Assembly: GCF_001422735.1 (NCBI RefSeq)
Contig: NZ_LMLZ01000020.1
Span: forward strand, 268,954 to 332,953
DNA: 64,000 nt
Origin: Acidovorax sp. Leaf78
GTDB taxonomy: Bacteria > Pseudomonadota > Gammaproteobacteria > Burkholderiales > Burkholderiaceae_C
Direction: 5' to 3'
The position numbers and the translations under genes are program-made. The notes beneath the pieces are model-generated. The model was not told where the DNA came from and ran no database searches. It saw nothing but the letters and a program-made list of their open reading frames with translations. Below are positions 51,742-60,618 of the stretch, piece by piece (within the stretch, counting starts at the first letter, position 1; each line of letters opens with the position of its first letter).

Positions 51742-53666
51742 CAGAAGCTGAACCCCAGACGCAGGTGCACCCGCACTTCCTTGGTCTTCACGCCGTAGGC
51801 CAGGTCGGCCTGCAGCGGGCCCACCGGGCTGCGCCAGCGCACACCCGCGCCCACGCCGACGCGCGGATCCAGGTCGCCTGCGCGGTCGGCCACCGCGCCT
51901 GCGTCCACGAACAGGGTGCTTTCCCAGTCGGTCATCTCACCCTTGTAGACGATGGGGCGCTGCCATTCGACGCTGCCCACGGCCATGTAGCGGCCCCCGT
52001 AAAGCATGCCGTTGTCGGTGCGGGCGCCGATGCTGCGGTAGCCGTAGCCCCGCACCGTGGTGTCGCCACCGGTCAGAAAGAGCTGCGTCACCGGCACCTG
52101 GGCACTGTCGCGCGCCAGCACGGCCCCAGCCTCGGCGCGCACGGCGATGCGGGCATTGCGGCCCTGGCCGGCGTCGTCCTGCACGCGGCCTGCGGGGATG
52201 AAGGTCTGCCAGCGCACCAGGGTGCGCACGAAGGGGTCGCGCTCGGGTCGCAGCGTGGTGCCCACGCCCAGCTCCACGGCGATGCCGTGGCCGCGCGTGG
52301 GTGCGGTCATGTTGTTGAAGTAGCGGCCCGTCCAGCCGTAGTTGACGCTGACGGCGGTGCCCGACGGCGGTGCGCCTACACCCTGGCTGTTGGCGTAGTC
52401 GTACTGCAGGAAGTAGCTGCGGTCGATGGCTTTGGTGCTCTTGCTGCGGCCCGATCGCAGGCGGCCGCTGTTGGTGTCGAAGTCGCCCGTGTCTTCGCGC
52501 TGCAATTGGCCGCCGGCGAACCAGCGCCAGCCGTTGGTGTCGGGCAGTGCGGTCCATTCGGTGCTGGCCAGTTTCGTCTCGCGGTCCAGCGACAGCTTGC
52601 TCACCGCGCGCCAGCCGATGCCGGGCAGCTTGTTGTGGATGTGCTCCAGCGACAGGCGGGCGCCGCTGTCGGTCGAAAAGCCGGGTCCGAATACCAGCTT
52701 TTGCAGCGGCGCTTCGCGCACCTGGGCCACCACCGGAGCGGCTTGCGGGTCCGTGCCTTCGGTGTCGAGCGTGAGGAACACCGCATCGTAGTAGCCGCTG
52801 CTGGCCAGGCGCAATTGCGCGTCCAGCAGCTCGGCCTCGTCGTACACCGCGCCCGTGGGCAGGCGCGCCAGGCGGCGAGCACCGTCGGGGTCGTAACGCT
52901 CGCTGCCCTGCACGCGCAGGGGGCCGAAGCGATAGGCCGGGCCGGGGTCGTAGGTGACGTTGAGCTTGGCTTCGTGCTTGTCGGCGTCAACCTCTGCACG
53001 GCTGTTGGCGATGCGAGCGGTGGGGTGGCGGCGGGCCTGCAGCTGGCGCAGGCCGTCGGTCTTGGCTGAGTCCCATGCGGACTGCGTGAAGGCCTGGCCG
53101 GGCGACAGCGACCAGTTACGCTGCACCCGCTGCTGCTGGCGCGCGCTGGCCTTCACGTCTTCGGGGTTTGCCGCGGGGTTGGCGGAGAAGTCGATGTCTG
53201 CGCTGGCAATGCGGGTCTGCGGGCCGGGCTGCACAGTGACCACCACGGTGCGCGGCGCAGCCTTGGAGTCCGGCGTCTCGGTCAACTCCACCGTGATGGT
53301 GGGGGCGAAGTAGCCCATGGTGCCCAGCAGCTCGCGCGCGTTGGCGTCGGCTGCGCCCAGCAGGCGCTGCAGCTCGCTGGCGTTCACGTCGGGCAGGTTG
53401 CGAAAGCGCTGCAGCTCCAGGTGCCGCTCCAGCGTCCCGCGCACGGCATCGGGGGCGCGCACTTCGACAGCGAACGATGGCGACGAAGACTCTGCGATGA
53501 CGGGCCCCGTGCCCGATGCGCTGTCGCCCTCGTTCTCGTCGACCCCGGGCCGCAGCATGCTGCAGCCTTGCAGGCCGAGCACGCCAACAAGCAGCAACGC
53601 CGGCCACAGGGCCGGCGTTGGGGAGATGGCGGTGGGGCGCAGGGGGCTGAAAGGCACGGTGGGCAA
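51741..53666 (-). CDS. tamA: TamA, outer-membrane Omp85-family protein
   Basis: The protein has 641 residues. The N-terminal export signal (ALWPALLLVGVLGLQGCSMLRPG) contains a lipobox-like GLQGC, unusual for an Omp85 barrel protein. POTRA-type domains follow (for example LERHLELQRFRNLP, ITVELTETPDSKAAPRTVVV, VTYDPGPAYRFGPLRV), then a C-terminal 16-stranded barrel with VRGYGYRSIG (the conserved RGF/Y lid-lock motif), VGAGVRWRSPVGPLQADLAYG and the terminal aromatic RLGFSF. Works with TamB, encoded immediately downstream. The 53667-53865 gap shows no gene. Confidence 0.92.
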   Translation of the reverse strand: MPTVPFSPLRPTAISPTPALWPALLLVGVLGLQGCSMLRPGVDENEGDSASGTGPVIAESSSPSFAVEVRAPDAVRGTLERHLELQRFRNLPDVNASELQRLLGAADANARELLGTMGYFAPTITVELTETPDSKAAPRTVVVTVQPGPQTRIASADIDFSANPAANPEDVKASARQQQRVQRNWSLSPGQAFTQSAWDSAKTDGLRQLQARRHPTARIANSRAEVDADKHEAKLNVTYDPGPAYRFGPLRVQGSERYDPDGARRLARLPTGAVYDEAELLDAQLRLASSGYYDAVFLTLDTEGTDPQAAPVVAQVREAPLQKLVFGPGFSTDSGARLSLEHIHNKLPGIGWRAVSKLSLDRETKLASTEWTALPDTNGWRWFAGGQLQREDTGDFDTNSGRLRSGRSKSTKAIDRSYFLQYDYANSQGVGAPPSGTAVSVNYGWTGRYFNNMTAPTRGHGIAVELGVGTTLRPERDPFVRTLVRWQTFIPAGRVQDDAGQGRNARIAVRAEAGAVLARDSAQVPVTQLFLTGGDTTVRGYGYRSIGARTDNGMLYGGRYMAVGSVEWQRPIVYKGEMTDWESTLFVDAGAVADRAGDLDPRVGVGAGVRWRSPVGPLQADLAYGVKTKEVRVHLRLGFSF

Positions 53667-53865
53667 GGAATATTGGGCGTCCGGGGCGTCAAAAACGGCG
53701 TTTCAGGTGTCTTGCACGCCGCACCTGCACCTTGTTGGTGCCCTGCCACTATGCCCTGAAAGTTGGGCGGTCCTTGTCAGACAGCTTCGCTCACTGTGCC
53801 CGCTGATGCCGGGATGCCCCTGCCGACTCCCGTGCGCGGTGCGCGTCGGGGCGCTGCATGCGGCC

Positions 53866-55053
53866 CTATTTGGACAGCAGGCGCATGGTTTCTTCCAGCC
53901 CCTTGAGGGACAGCGGATACATCCGGTTGCTGATGAGCTGCTGGATGATGTTGATGCTCTGGCGGTACTGCCACACGCCCTGGGGCTCGGGGTTGATCCA
54001 GGCGTGCTTGGGAAACGCGTGGGTCAGGCGCTGGATCCACTCGGCGCCGGGCTCCTCGTTGTTGTATTCCACGCTGCCGCCGGGCTGCAGGATCTCGTAC
54101 GGGCTCATGGTCGCGTCGCCCACGAAGATCAGCTTGTAGTCGCGGTTGTACTTGCGGATGATGTCCAGCGTCGGAAACTTCTCGGCAAAGCGGCGGCGGT
54201 TGTTCTTCCACATGAAGTCGTAGACGCAGTTGTGGAAATAGTAGAACTCCAGGTGCTTGAACTCGGACTTCACGGCGCTGAAGAGTTCTTCTACGCGCTG
54301 GATGTGCTCGTCCATGGTGCCGCCCACGTCCATCAGCAGCAGCACCTTCACGTTGTTGTGGCGCTCGGGCACCATCTTGATGTCCAGGTACCCCGCGTTG
54401 GCGGCGGTGCTGCGGATGGTGTCGGGCAGGTCGAGCTCCAGGTCGTGCCCTTCGCGTGCAAACTTGCGCAGGCGGCGCAGCGCCACCTTGATGTTGCGCG
54501 TGCCCAGCTCCTGCTGGTCGTCATAGTCCTTGTAGGCGCGCTGCTCCCACACCTTGACGGCGCTCTTGTTCTTGCCCGCGCCGCCGATGCGCACGCCCTG
54601 CGGGTTGTAGCCGCCGTGGCCAAAGGGGCTGGTGCCGCCGGTGCCGATCCACTTGCTGCCGCCCTCGTGGCGCTCCTTCTGTTCTTCAAGGCGCTTCTTG
54701 AGCGTCTCCATCAGCTCGTCCCAGCCCATCTTCTCGATGGCGGCCTTCTGCTCGGGCGTGAGTTCGTTATCCAGGATATTGCGCAGCCAGTCGGCCGGAA
54801 TCTCCTTGGTGAAGTCGGCCACCATCTCCACGCCTTTGAAGTAGGCGCCGAAGGCCCGGTCGAACTTGTCGTAGTGCTTCTCGTCCTTGACCAGGGTCAG
54901 GCGCGAGAGGTTGTAGAAATCGTCCAGGCTCCAGGCGTCGTCCGAGCGCGGGCCCACCACGCCGGCCTGCAGCGCTTCGAGCAGGGTGAGGTATTCCTTG
55001 ACCGACACCGGCAGCTTGGCCGAGCGCAGCGTGTAGAAGAAGTCGATGAGCAT
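53866..55053 (-). CDS. VWA domain (CoxE-like) protein with altered metal site
   Basis: This 395-residue soluble protein has an N-terminal helical region (MLIDFFYTLRSAKLPVSVKEYL), a Gly-rich linker (GTGGTSPFGHGGYNPQGVRIGG at about 148-170) and a C-terminal VWA domain. The metal site reads LLLMDVGGTMD, i.e. D-x-G-x-T in place of the usual D-x-S-x-S, so metal binding may be weakened or lost. The later FVGDATMSPYE replaces the Thr-bearing loop. It is the partner of the MoxR ATPase encoded about 1 kb upstream in the same direction (56094-56948). Confidence 0.88.
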   Translation of the reverse strand: MLIDFFYTLRSAKLPVSVKEYLTLLEALQAGVVGPRSDDAWSLDDFYNLSRLTLVKDEKHYDKFDRAFGAYFKGVEMVADFTKEIPADWLRNILDNELTPEQKAAIEKMGWDELMETLKKRLEEQKERHEGGSKWIGTGGTSPFGHGGYNPQGVRIGGAGKNKSAVKVWEQRAYKDYDDQQELGTRNIKVALRRLRKFAREGHDLELDLPDTIRSTAANAGYLDIKMVPERHNNVKVLLLMDVGGTMDEHIQRVEELFSAVKSEFKHLEFYYFHNCVYDFMWKNNRRRFAEKFPTLDIIRKYNRDYKLIFVGDATMSPYEILQPGGSVEYNNEEPGAEWIQRLTHAFPKHAWINPEPQGVWQYRQSINIIQQLISNRMYPLSLKGLEETMRLLSK

Positions 55054-55074
55054 GTTGTGGGCTCCTGCCGCTGG

Positions 55075-55674
55075 TCAGGCGGGCATGTGGCGCTCTAAAA
55101 GATATAGCAACTGCGCCTTGGCTTCGGGCCATTCGCCCGAGCGCATGCTGTACATCACCGTGTCGCGGATGGTGCCGTCGCGGCGCAGCGCGTGGCCGCG
55201 GATGACACCGTCCTTTTTGGCGCCCAGGCGCTCGATGGCACGCTGCGAGGCGAAGTTGTAGTTGTCGGTGCGCCAGCCCACCACGTGGCAGCCCAGCGTG
55301 TCGAAGGCATGGCCCATCAGCAGCAATTTGCAGGTGGTGTTGACGTGGCTGCGCTGCACGCTCTGGCAGTACCAGGTGTAGCCGATCTCCACGCGTTTCA
55401 CTGCGGGCAGGATGTCGTGAAAGCTGCTGGAGCCCAGCACCTGGCCCGTGGCTTCATCGATGACGGCGAACGCAAAGCGGTGGCCTTCCTCGCGGCCCTT
55501 CAAGGCCGTTTCGATGTAGGCGCGCGTGTCCTGCGGCTCGGGCACCGAGGTGATGCGCAGCTTCCACAACTCGCCATCGGCGGCCGCTGCGGCCAGGCCC
55601 GATGCGTGCGACAGCGCCAGTGGCTCCAGGCGCACGCCGCGGCTGCTCAGGGTGACGGGTTCTACAAAGGCCAT
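55075..55674 (-). CDS. GNAT family N-acetyltransferase (RimJ/RimL-like)
   Basis: The protein is about 199 residues from the ATG at 55674 (MAFVEPVTLSSRGVRLEPL). The RimJ/RimL-type GNAT fold is shown by VRLEPLALSHASGL, GHRFAFAVIDEATGQVLGSSSFHD, VEIGYTWYCQSVQRSHVNTTCKLLLMGHAFD with an acetyl-CoA loop that lacks the classic QxxGxG/A, and NYNFASQRAIERLGAKKDGVIRGHALRRDGTIRDTVMYSM. The substrate is probably a protein N-terminus or small amine. It lies between the VWA gene and the rest of the cluster, 21 bp upstream of the VWA start. Confidence 0.87.
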   Translation of the reverse strand: MAFVEPVTLSSRGVRLEPLALSHASGLAAAAADGELWKLRITSVPEPQDTRAYIETALKGREEGHRFAFAVIDEATGQVLGSSSFHDILPAVKRVEIGYTWYCQSVQRSHVNTTCKLLLMGHAFDTLGCHVVGWRTDNYNFASQRAIERLGAKKDGVIRGHALRRDGTIRDTVMYSMRSGEWPEAKAQLLYLLERHMPA

Positions 55675-55727
55675 GTTGCTGTCTTTGCGGTTGGTGCCTT
55701 GGGGTGTGTGTGCGGGCCCCAGGCCGG

Positions 55728-55958
55728 TCAGTCTTGGGTCCGTTCGCGGCGGCTTTTCTGCCAGCGGCGCGCCGCGTGCAGGCCCAGGCCGCCACCCAGG
55801 CCCACCAGGGCAATGCCCAGCAGTGCCTTGGTGCCGTAGCCGGGCGCAAAGATATCGAGGCCCAGCCACTGGCCGATCCAGAAGCCGGCCAGCGCGCCGC
55901 CGACGAAACCGATGGCGTCGGCAATGCCGTCTGCGAGAGAGGGGGTGGACTGGGTCAT
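55728..55958 (-). CDS. Small membrane protein, unknown
   Basis: The protein is 76 residues or so from the ATG at 55958 (MTQSTPSLADGIADAIG). Two hydrophobic glycine-rich segments (GFVGGALAGFWIGQWLGLDIF; ALLGIALVGLGGGLGLHAARRW) form a hairpin, then a basic tail RRERTQD. No family recognised. It sits between the MoxR and GNAT genes in the same direction; the 135-bp gap to the MoxR gene contains GC-rich hairpins but no gene. Confidence 0.62.
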   Translation of the reverse strand: MTQSTPSLADGIADAIGFVGGALAGFWIGQWLGLDIFAPGYGTKALLGIALVGLGGGLGLHAARRWQKSRRERTQD

Positions 55959-56093
55959 GGATGCTTGTTCAAGTGGGTCAACAGACGACCCGCCGCCGGG
56001 CCGCCCCAAGGCGGGTCAGTCCCACGGGCTCGGTGGGCCGACGCCCCTCCCCCAGCCTGGGGCAGCGACCCATGAAACGGCGGAGCGTGGGGG

Positions 56094-56948
56094 TCAACGG
56101 TTCCTCTGGTTCATGAACACGAGCTTTTCGAACAGGCTCACGTCCTGTTCGTTTTTGAGCAGCGCGCCCACCAACGGCGGTACGGCCACCTTGTTGTCGG
56201 CGCTTTGCAGCGCGGTGAGCGGGATGTCTTCGGCCACCAGCAGCTTGAGCCAGTCCAGCAGTTCGCTGGTCGACGGCTTCTTCTTGAGGCCGGGCAGGTT
56301 GCGCACGTCGTAGAAAGTCTTCATCGCCACGGACAAGAGCTCGCTCTTGAGCGTGGGGAAGTGCACGTCCACGATCTGGCGCATGGTGTCGGCCTCGGGG
56401 AACTTGATGAAGTGAAAGAAGCAGCGGCGCAGGAAGGCGTCGGGCAGCTCTTTTTCGTTGTTGGAGGTGATGAACACCAGCGGGCGGTGCTTGGCCTTGA
56501 TGAGCTCGCGCGTCTCGTAGCAGTAGAACTCCATGCGGTCGATCTCGCGCAGCAGGTCGTTCGGGAATTCGATGTCGGCCTTGTCGATCTCGTCGATCAG
56601 CAGCGCCACGGGCCGGTCGGCCGTGAAGGCCTGCCACAGCACGCCCTGCACGATGTAGTTGCGGATGTCCTTCACGCGGTCGGCGCTGTCGCCATCGTTG
56701 AGCTGGCTGTCGCGCAGGCGGCTCACGGCGTCATATTCGTACAGGCCCTGCTGGGCCTTGGTGGTCGACTTGATGTGCCATTGCAACAGTGGCATGTCCA
56801 GCGCCTGGGCCACTTCTTCGGCCAGCATCGTCTTGCCGGTGCCGGGCTCTCCCTTGATGAGCAGCGGGCGCTGCAGGGTGATGGCTGCGTTCACGGCCAG
56901 CATCAGGTCTTGGGTGGCGACGTAGTTCTGGGAACCTTGAAATTTCAT
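56094..56948 (-). CDS. MoxR family AAA+ ATPase, partner of the CoxE-like VWA protein
   Basis: The protein is about 284 residues from the ATG at 56948 (MKFQGSQNYVATQDLMLAV). It has Walker A GEPGTGKT, Walker B LLIDEIDKAD, sensor 1 FITSNNEKE and an arginine finger in AFLRRCFFHFIKFPE. All are canonical, unlike the diverged MoxR at 14464. This type of MoxR next to a CoxE-like VWA protein is widespread and resembles the pair needed to mature CO dehydrogenase, but no such enzyme lies nearby. The four upstream residues (MISL) start at a weaker ATG. Confidence 0.92.
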   Translation of the reverse strand: MKFQGSQNYVATQDLMLAVNAAITLQRPLLIKGEPGTGKTMLAEEVAQALDMPLLQWHIKSTTKAQQGLYEYDAVSRLRDSQLNDGDSADRVKDIRNYIVQGVLWQAFTADRPVALLIDEIDKADIEFPNDLLREIDRMEFYCYETRELIKAKHRPLVFITSNNEKELPDAFLRRCFFHFIKFPEADTMRQIVDVHFPTLKSELLSVAMKTFYDVRNLPGLKKKPSTSELLDWLKLLVAEDIPLTALQSADNKVAVPPLVGALLKNEQDVSLFEKLVFMNQRNR

Positions 56949-56996
56949 GAGGGAAATCACCGGATCGTTGATGGATGGGGCTTGACAGGCGCTGGC

Positions 56997-57002
56997 TATA
57001 AT
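56997..57002 (+). promoter_or_regulatory. Candidate -10 of the cytochrome c gene
   Basis: TATAAT, 57 bp before the ATG at 57060. A TTGACA at 56982 is only 9 bp upstream, too close to be its -35, so a weaker -35 or activator is implied. Confidence 0.4.
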
Positions 57003-57059
57003 CTGCTGTTGATCAGATCCCCAGAGCTGACTGAACTTCCACGAGATTGTGCGCGCAAA

Positions 57060-57722
57060 ATGAACAAAACGCTGACCACGCTATTCGCCCTGGCTGTCGC
57101 TTCCGTGACCGCCGTCTCCCATGCCCAGGAAGCCAAAGGCGACGTGGAAGCAGGCAAGCAGAAGATTGCCATGTGCATCGGTTGCCACGGTATTCCGGGC
57201 TACCAGGCCAGCTTTCCTGAAGTGCACAAGGTGCCGATGATTTCGGGCCAAAGCGCCAAGTACATCGCCGCAGCGCTCACCGCCTACCAGAAGGGCGAGC
57301 GCAAGCACCCCACCATGCGCGGTGTGGCTGAGTCGCTGTCTGAAAAAGACATCGCCGATGTGTCTGCCTACTACGAGCAGCACGGCAAGACGGGCACCGA
57401 GCTGCCTGCCAAGCCCGCCCGCGAACCCAGCGTGCAAGTGGCCGAGCTGCTCAAGAAAGGCGCCTGCGTTTCGTGCCACGGCGACAACTTCGCCAAGCCC
57501 ATCGACCCGTCTTACCCCAAGGTCGCAGGCCAGCACGCCGACTACCTGTTCGTGGCCCTGAAGTCGTACAAGGCTGAGAAGAATCCCAACGTGGGCCGCA
57601 GCAACGCCATCATGGGCGGCGTCGCCAAGCAGTTCACCAATGCCGAACTGAAGGCACTGTCCAACTACATCAGCGGCATCGACGGCGACCTGCACGTGGT
57701 GCCTCAATCGCGCTTCCGCTGA
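57060..57722 (+). CDS. Di-haem cytochrome c (cytochrome c4-like)
   Basis: This 220-residue periplasmic protein has a signal peptide MNKTLTTLFALAVASVTAVSHAQ. Two haem-attachment motifs, CIGCH (about 40-44) and CVSCH (about 139-143), each with a following Met ligand (in HPTMRGVAESLS and SNAIMGGVAKQF), give two c-type haems in the c4 arrangement. It shuttles electrons to a terminal oxidase or similar partner. The ATG at 57060 opens the signal sequence; the long in-frame extension upstream is a shadow of the MoxR gene. A strong terminator follows. Confidence 0.9.
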   Translation: MNKTLTTLFALAVASVTAVSHAQEAKGDVEAGKQKIAMCIGCHGIPGYQASFPEVHKVPMISGQSAKYIAAALTAYQKGERKHPTMRGVAESLSEKDIADVSAYYEQHGKTGTELPAKPAREPSVQVAELLKKGACVSCHGDNFAKPIDPSYPKVAGQHADYLFVALKSYKAEKNPNVGRSNAIMGGVAKQFTNAELKALSNYISGIDGDLHVVPQSRFR

Positions 57723-57771
57723 TCGCAGGAAGAGCCCGGCGGTGTGGCCAGCCACCCGCCGCAGCCAGAAC

Positions 57772-57799
57772 AACCCGCCACGCCCTGGCGGGTTTTTTT
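57772..57799. terminator. Rho-independent terminator shared by the cytochrome and GGDEF/EAL genes
   Basis: AACCCGCCA pairs with TGGCGGGTT around CGCCC and is followed by TTTTTTT on the plus strand, ending the cytochrome transcript. The convergent GGDEF/EAL gene stops at 57798, inside it; its own T-run on the other strand is poor. Confidence 0.85.
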
Positions 57800-60383
57800 A
57801 TGCCTGCGTCGATGGCGTTGACGATGGGGTGGGCAGTGAGCCCGTCCCATCTCCGTCCAGCAGCCGCACCGACAGGTCCATGTCCTGCAGCAGCGCAGGG
57901 CGGCCGAACCAGTAGCCCTGGGCGCTGGCGCAGCCCATTTCGCGCAGGCGCTGGGCGGCGGCCTGTGTCTCCACGCCCTCGGCCACCACGGTCACGCCAA
58001 AGCCTTGCGACATGTTCAGCACGGCGGTGACGATGGCGGCGTTCTGCGGCGAGTCGAGCAGGTTGCGCACAAAGCTCTGGTCTATCTTCACGCAGTCGAA
58101 CGGCAGGCGGCTCAGGTAGGCCAGCGATGAGTAGCCCGTGCCGAAGTCGTCGATGGCGATCTTCACCCCGAGCGCCCGGATGCGCGCCAGGCGCTGGCCG
58201 GTCACCGCATCGCCCTCGATCAGCACCGACTCCGTCAGCTCCAGCGTCAGGTGCCGGGGCGGCAGGCCGCTGGTGGCCAGCACCTGCTGCAGCGCTGCCG
58301 GAAAGTCCGACTGGATGAGCTGGCGCGCCGACACGTTCACGTGCAGATCGAACCCTTCGGGCAGGTGCGGCAGTTGCTGTGCGATGTCCTGCGTCGCGCG
58401 GCGCAGCACCCAGTCGCCCAGGGCCAGGATCAGGTCGGACTCTTCCGCCACCGGGATGAACACGCCTGGCGGCACCATGCCGCGCGTGGGGCTGTGCCAG
58501 CGCAGCAGCGCCTCGGCGCCGCTCACCCTGCCGGTGTCCAGCTCGATCACCGGCTGGTAGTGCACCAGGAACTGGTTCTTCTCCAGCGCCTGCCGCAGCT
58601 CGGTGGCCAGCCGGGCGCGCTCCTTGGACTGCTCGGCCATGCTGGGCTCGAACACGACACACTGGTTCAGGCCGCGCCGCTTGGCTTCGCCCAGCGCGAT
58701 GCTGGCGTTGCGCAGCCATTCGGGCAGGTCGTCGCCGCGCAGGTGCCCGCCCACCACGCCGACCGATGCGTGGACCATGACTTCGTCGGCGCCTGCCGAG
58801 AACGGCGTGGTGAAGAGTGTCAGCACGGTCTTGGCGATCTGCGCTTGCGACGCCGCATCGCCGCTGCTCAGGTGCAGCAGCGCAAATTCATCGCCGCCCA
58901 GGCGTGCCATGAGCACCGGCGCGGGCAGGCGCGCGCGCAGCCGTTCACTCACGGCCTGCAGCAGGCGGTCGCCGGTGCCGTAGCCCACGTTGTCGTTGAT
59001 GGCGCGAAAGGCGTCCAGGCCCACCAGGGTCAGCACCGCGGGTTGCGGCTCGGTCCAGTTGGCCTGCTCCAGCAGGCCGCGGCGCGTGAGCAACTGGGTG
59101 AGGCTGTCGTAGATGAGCAGCTCGCGCATCTGGTTGAACGAGCGTTGCAGCCGGTCCGCCATCTGGTTGAAGGCGTGCACGAGGATGGTGGTCTCCAGCA
59201 GCGGGCTGCTTTTTTCGATACCCGTGCTCCACTCGCCGCGTGCAATCCGGTTGGCGGCCTCGGCCGTCATGAGGATGGGGCGCGCAGCCCGCTCGATCAC
59301 CCACAGCCCCAGGATGAGTCCCAGCACCGCGATGGCTGCGGTGGCCAGCAGTGCCTGGCGATTGGCGCTGCGGGAGTCGCCCAGCAAGTCCGACTCGGGC
59401 AGCAGCACCACGATGCGCCAGTCGATGCCGCGTGGGTCCGCATATCGCGTGACCCGGCCGAAGTACTGCTCGCCCACGTGGGTGAACCGAAAGCCCGTGC
59501 CCTCCGCCGTAGCGGCCTGCTGCAGGTAGGGGCCCGCCGCACGGATCTGCGGGCTGGCGCTCTGCGCGACGGTCAGGCGTTCGCGCTGGCCGGCCGCGTC
59601 CTGCTGGTCGCTGACCAGCGCGCCGGGCTCGGAGTGCGCGACGATGCGGCCCTGCGCGTCGGTGATGAAGATCTGCCCCTGGCCGCGCAGCGGCTCCTCG
59701 CGCAAAAAGCGGTTGAGGGTGTCCAGCCGCACGTCGGCCTCCATCACGCCCACCAACTGGCCCTTGACCACCACGGGCGACGCGGCCGAGATGGTCACGT
59801 CACCCCGCTCGCCGGCCGTGGTGTAGATGGGCGACCACTGCGCCGTGCCAGATTGCGCCACCGGCGCATACCAGGGCCGCACACGGGGGTCGTAGTGGGG
59901 GAAGGCTGCCGCCACCTTGGCGGGGCTCGCGTCCTCGTACACGTTCATCAGGCCGCGGGTGGAGTTGTCCTTGAGGATCAGCTTGAAGCCGCTGCGCGCG
60001 CTGGCGTCACGGCGGATGCCGGCGTACTCGCCTGTCTGGCTGCCAAAGCTGAGCAGGCTGATCTGCTGGTGGTCTGTGTAGAGCTCGGAAAAAATGCCCT
60101 GCAAATGCTGGTACAGAGGTTTGAGGTTGCCTGGCTGGTACAGGCCATGGCGGGCTATCGCATCGCCGATGCTGCGCTGGATGAGGAACGGCGCCTCCAG
60201 AAACTCGGCCAGCCGCCCGCGCGAAGTGTTGGTGATCGCGTCGAGCAGGCGCACGCTTTCCTGGTCGATCAGATCGGTGATCTGCCGGTGCTGCGTGACG
60301 GCCTGCAGTGCCACCGTGGCTGCGAACAGCACGGCAAAAGGCACGGCGATGGCCGTTCGCAGGGAGAGCTGAAATGCGCGCAT
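57798..60383 (-). CDS. Membrane sensor with dCACHE, HAMP, GGDEF and EAL domains
   Basis: The protein is about 861 residues from the ATG at 60383 (MRAFQLSLRTAIAVPF). TM1 is at about 10-28, a periplasmic double-Cache sensor at about 30-340 (SGFKLILKDNSTRGLMNVY, YDPRVRPWYAPV, FITDAQGRIVAHS), TM2 near 355-375 and then HAMP. The GGDEF domain (about 435-590) has intact GGDEF in ARLGGDEFALL. The EAL domain (about 610-845) has GAEALLRW, the Glu/Asp-bearing NVSARQL, LELTESVLI and DDFGTGYSSLAYL, consistent with c-di-GMP phosphodiesterase. Both halves look catalytically competent, so it may make or degrade c-di-GMP depending on the ligand. The region upstream of 60383 is not coding. Confidence 0.92.
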   Translation of the reverse strand: MRAFQLSLRTAIAVPFAVLFAATVALQAVTQHRQITDLIDQESVRLLDAITNTSRGRLAEFLEAPFLIQRSIGDAIARHGLYQPGNLKPLYQHLQGIFSELYTDHQQISLLSFGSQTGEYAGIRRDASARSGFKLILKDNSTRGLMNVYEDASPAKVAAAFPHYDPRVRPWYAPVAQSGTAQWSPIYTTAGERGDVTISAASPVVVKGQLVGVMEADVRLDTLNRFLREEPLRGQGQIFITDAQGRIVAHSEPGALVSDQQDAAGQRERLTVAQSASPQIRAAGPYLQQAATAEGTGFRFTHVGEQYFGRVTRYADPRGIDWRIVVLLPESDLLGDSRSANRQALLATAAIAVLGLILGLWVIERAARPILMTAEAANRIARGEWSTGIEKSSPLLETTILVHAFNQMADRLQRSFNQMRELLIYDSLTQLLTRRGLLEQANWTEPQPAVLTLVGLDAFRAINDNVGYGTGDRLLQAVSERLRARLPAPVLMARLGGDEFALLHLSSGDAASQAQIAKTVLTLFTTPFSAGADEVMVHASVGVVGGHLRGDDLPEWLRNASIALGEAKRRGLNQCVVFEPSMAEQSKERARLATELRQALEKNQFLVHYQPVIELDTGRVSGAEALLRWHSPTRGMVPPGVFIPVAEESDLILALGDWVLRRATQDIAQQLPHLPEGFDLHVNVSARQLIQSDFPAALQQVLATSGLPPRHLTLELTESVLIEGDAVTGQRLARIRALGVKIAIDDFGTGYSSLAYLSRLPFDCVKIDQSFVRNLLDSPQNAAIVTAVLNMSQGFGVTVVAEGVETQAAAQRLREMGCASAQGYWFGRPALLQDMDLSVRLLDGDGTGSLPTPSSTPSTQA

Positions 60384-60618
60384 CCGAGTGGGCTCCAGGA
60401 CCGGACTGGACAGCCTGCACGCAAGGAGCGTGCCGCGTGCAGCCAGTGGTTTGTGTCCTATTGTGTGCGCCAGGGTGACGAACGGGCAAGCGCGCCGCAC
60501 ATTTGTGCTACCGGTGGTGTTGTCCGGCCACCGCCGGCAAGGCTGGGTCGCTCGATATCTTTGCGGCGCAGGGCAGAGCGGCGAAGGGCAGAGCAGCGCT
60601 GCTCGCGCGGGCCCGGCC

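Noticed and set aside
55090-55112. AAAAGATATAGCAACTGCGCC as another short palindromic repeat copy
   Set aside because: It is in frame within the GNAT gene, encodes a normal LLYLLE C-terminus and lacks the second half of the repeat.
56982-57002. TTGACA/TATAAT as a standard promoter for the cytochrome gene
   Set aside because: The spacer is only 9 bp instead of about 17, so the two hexamers cannot work as a pair; only the -10 is retained as a candidate.
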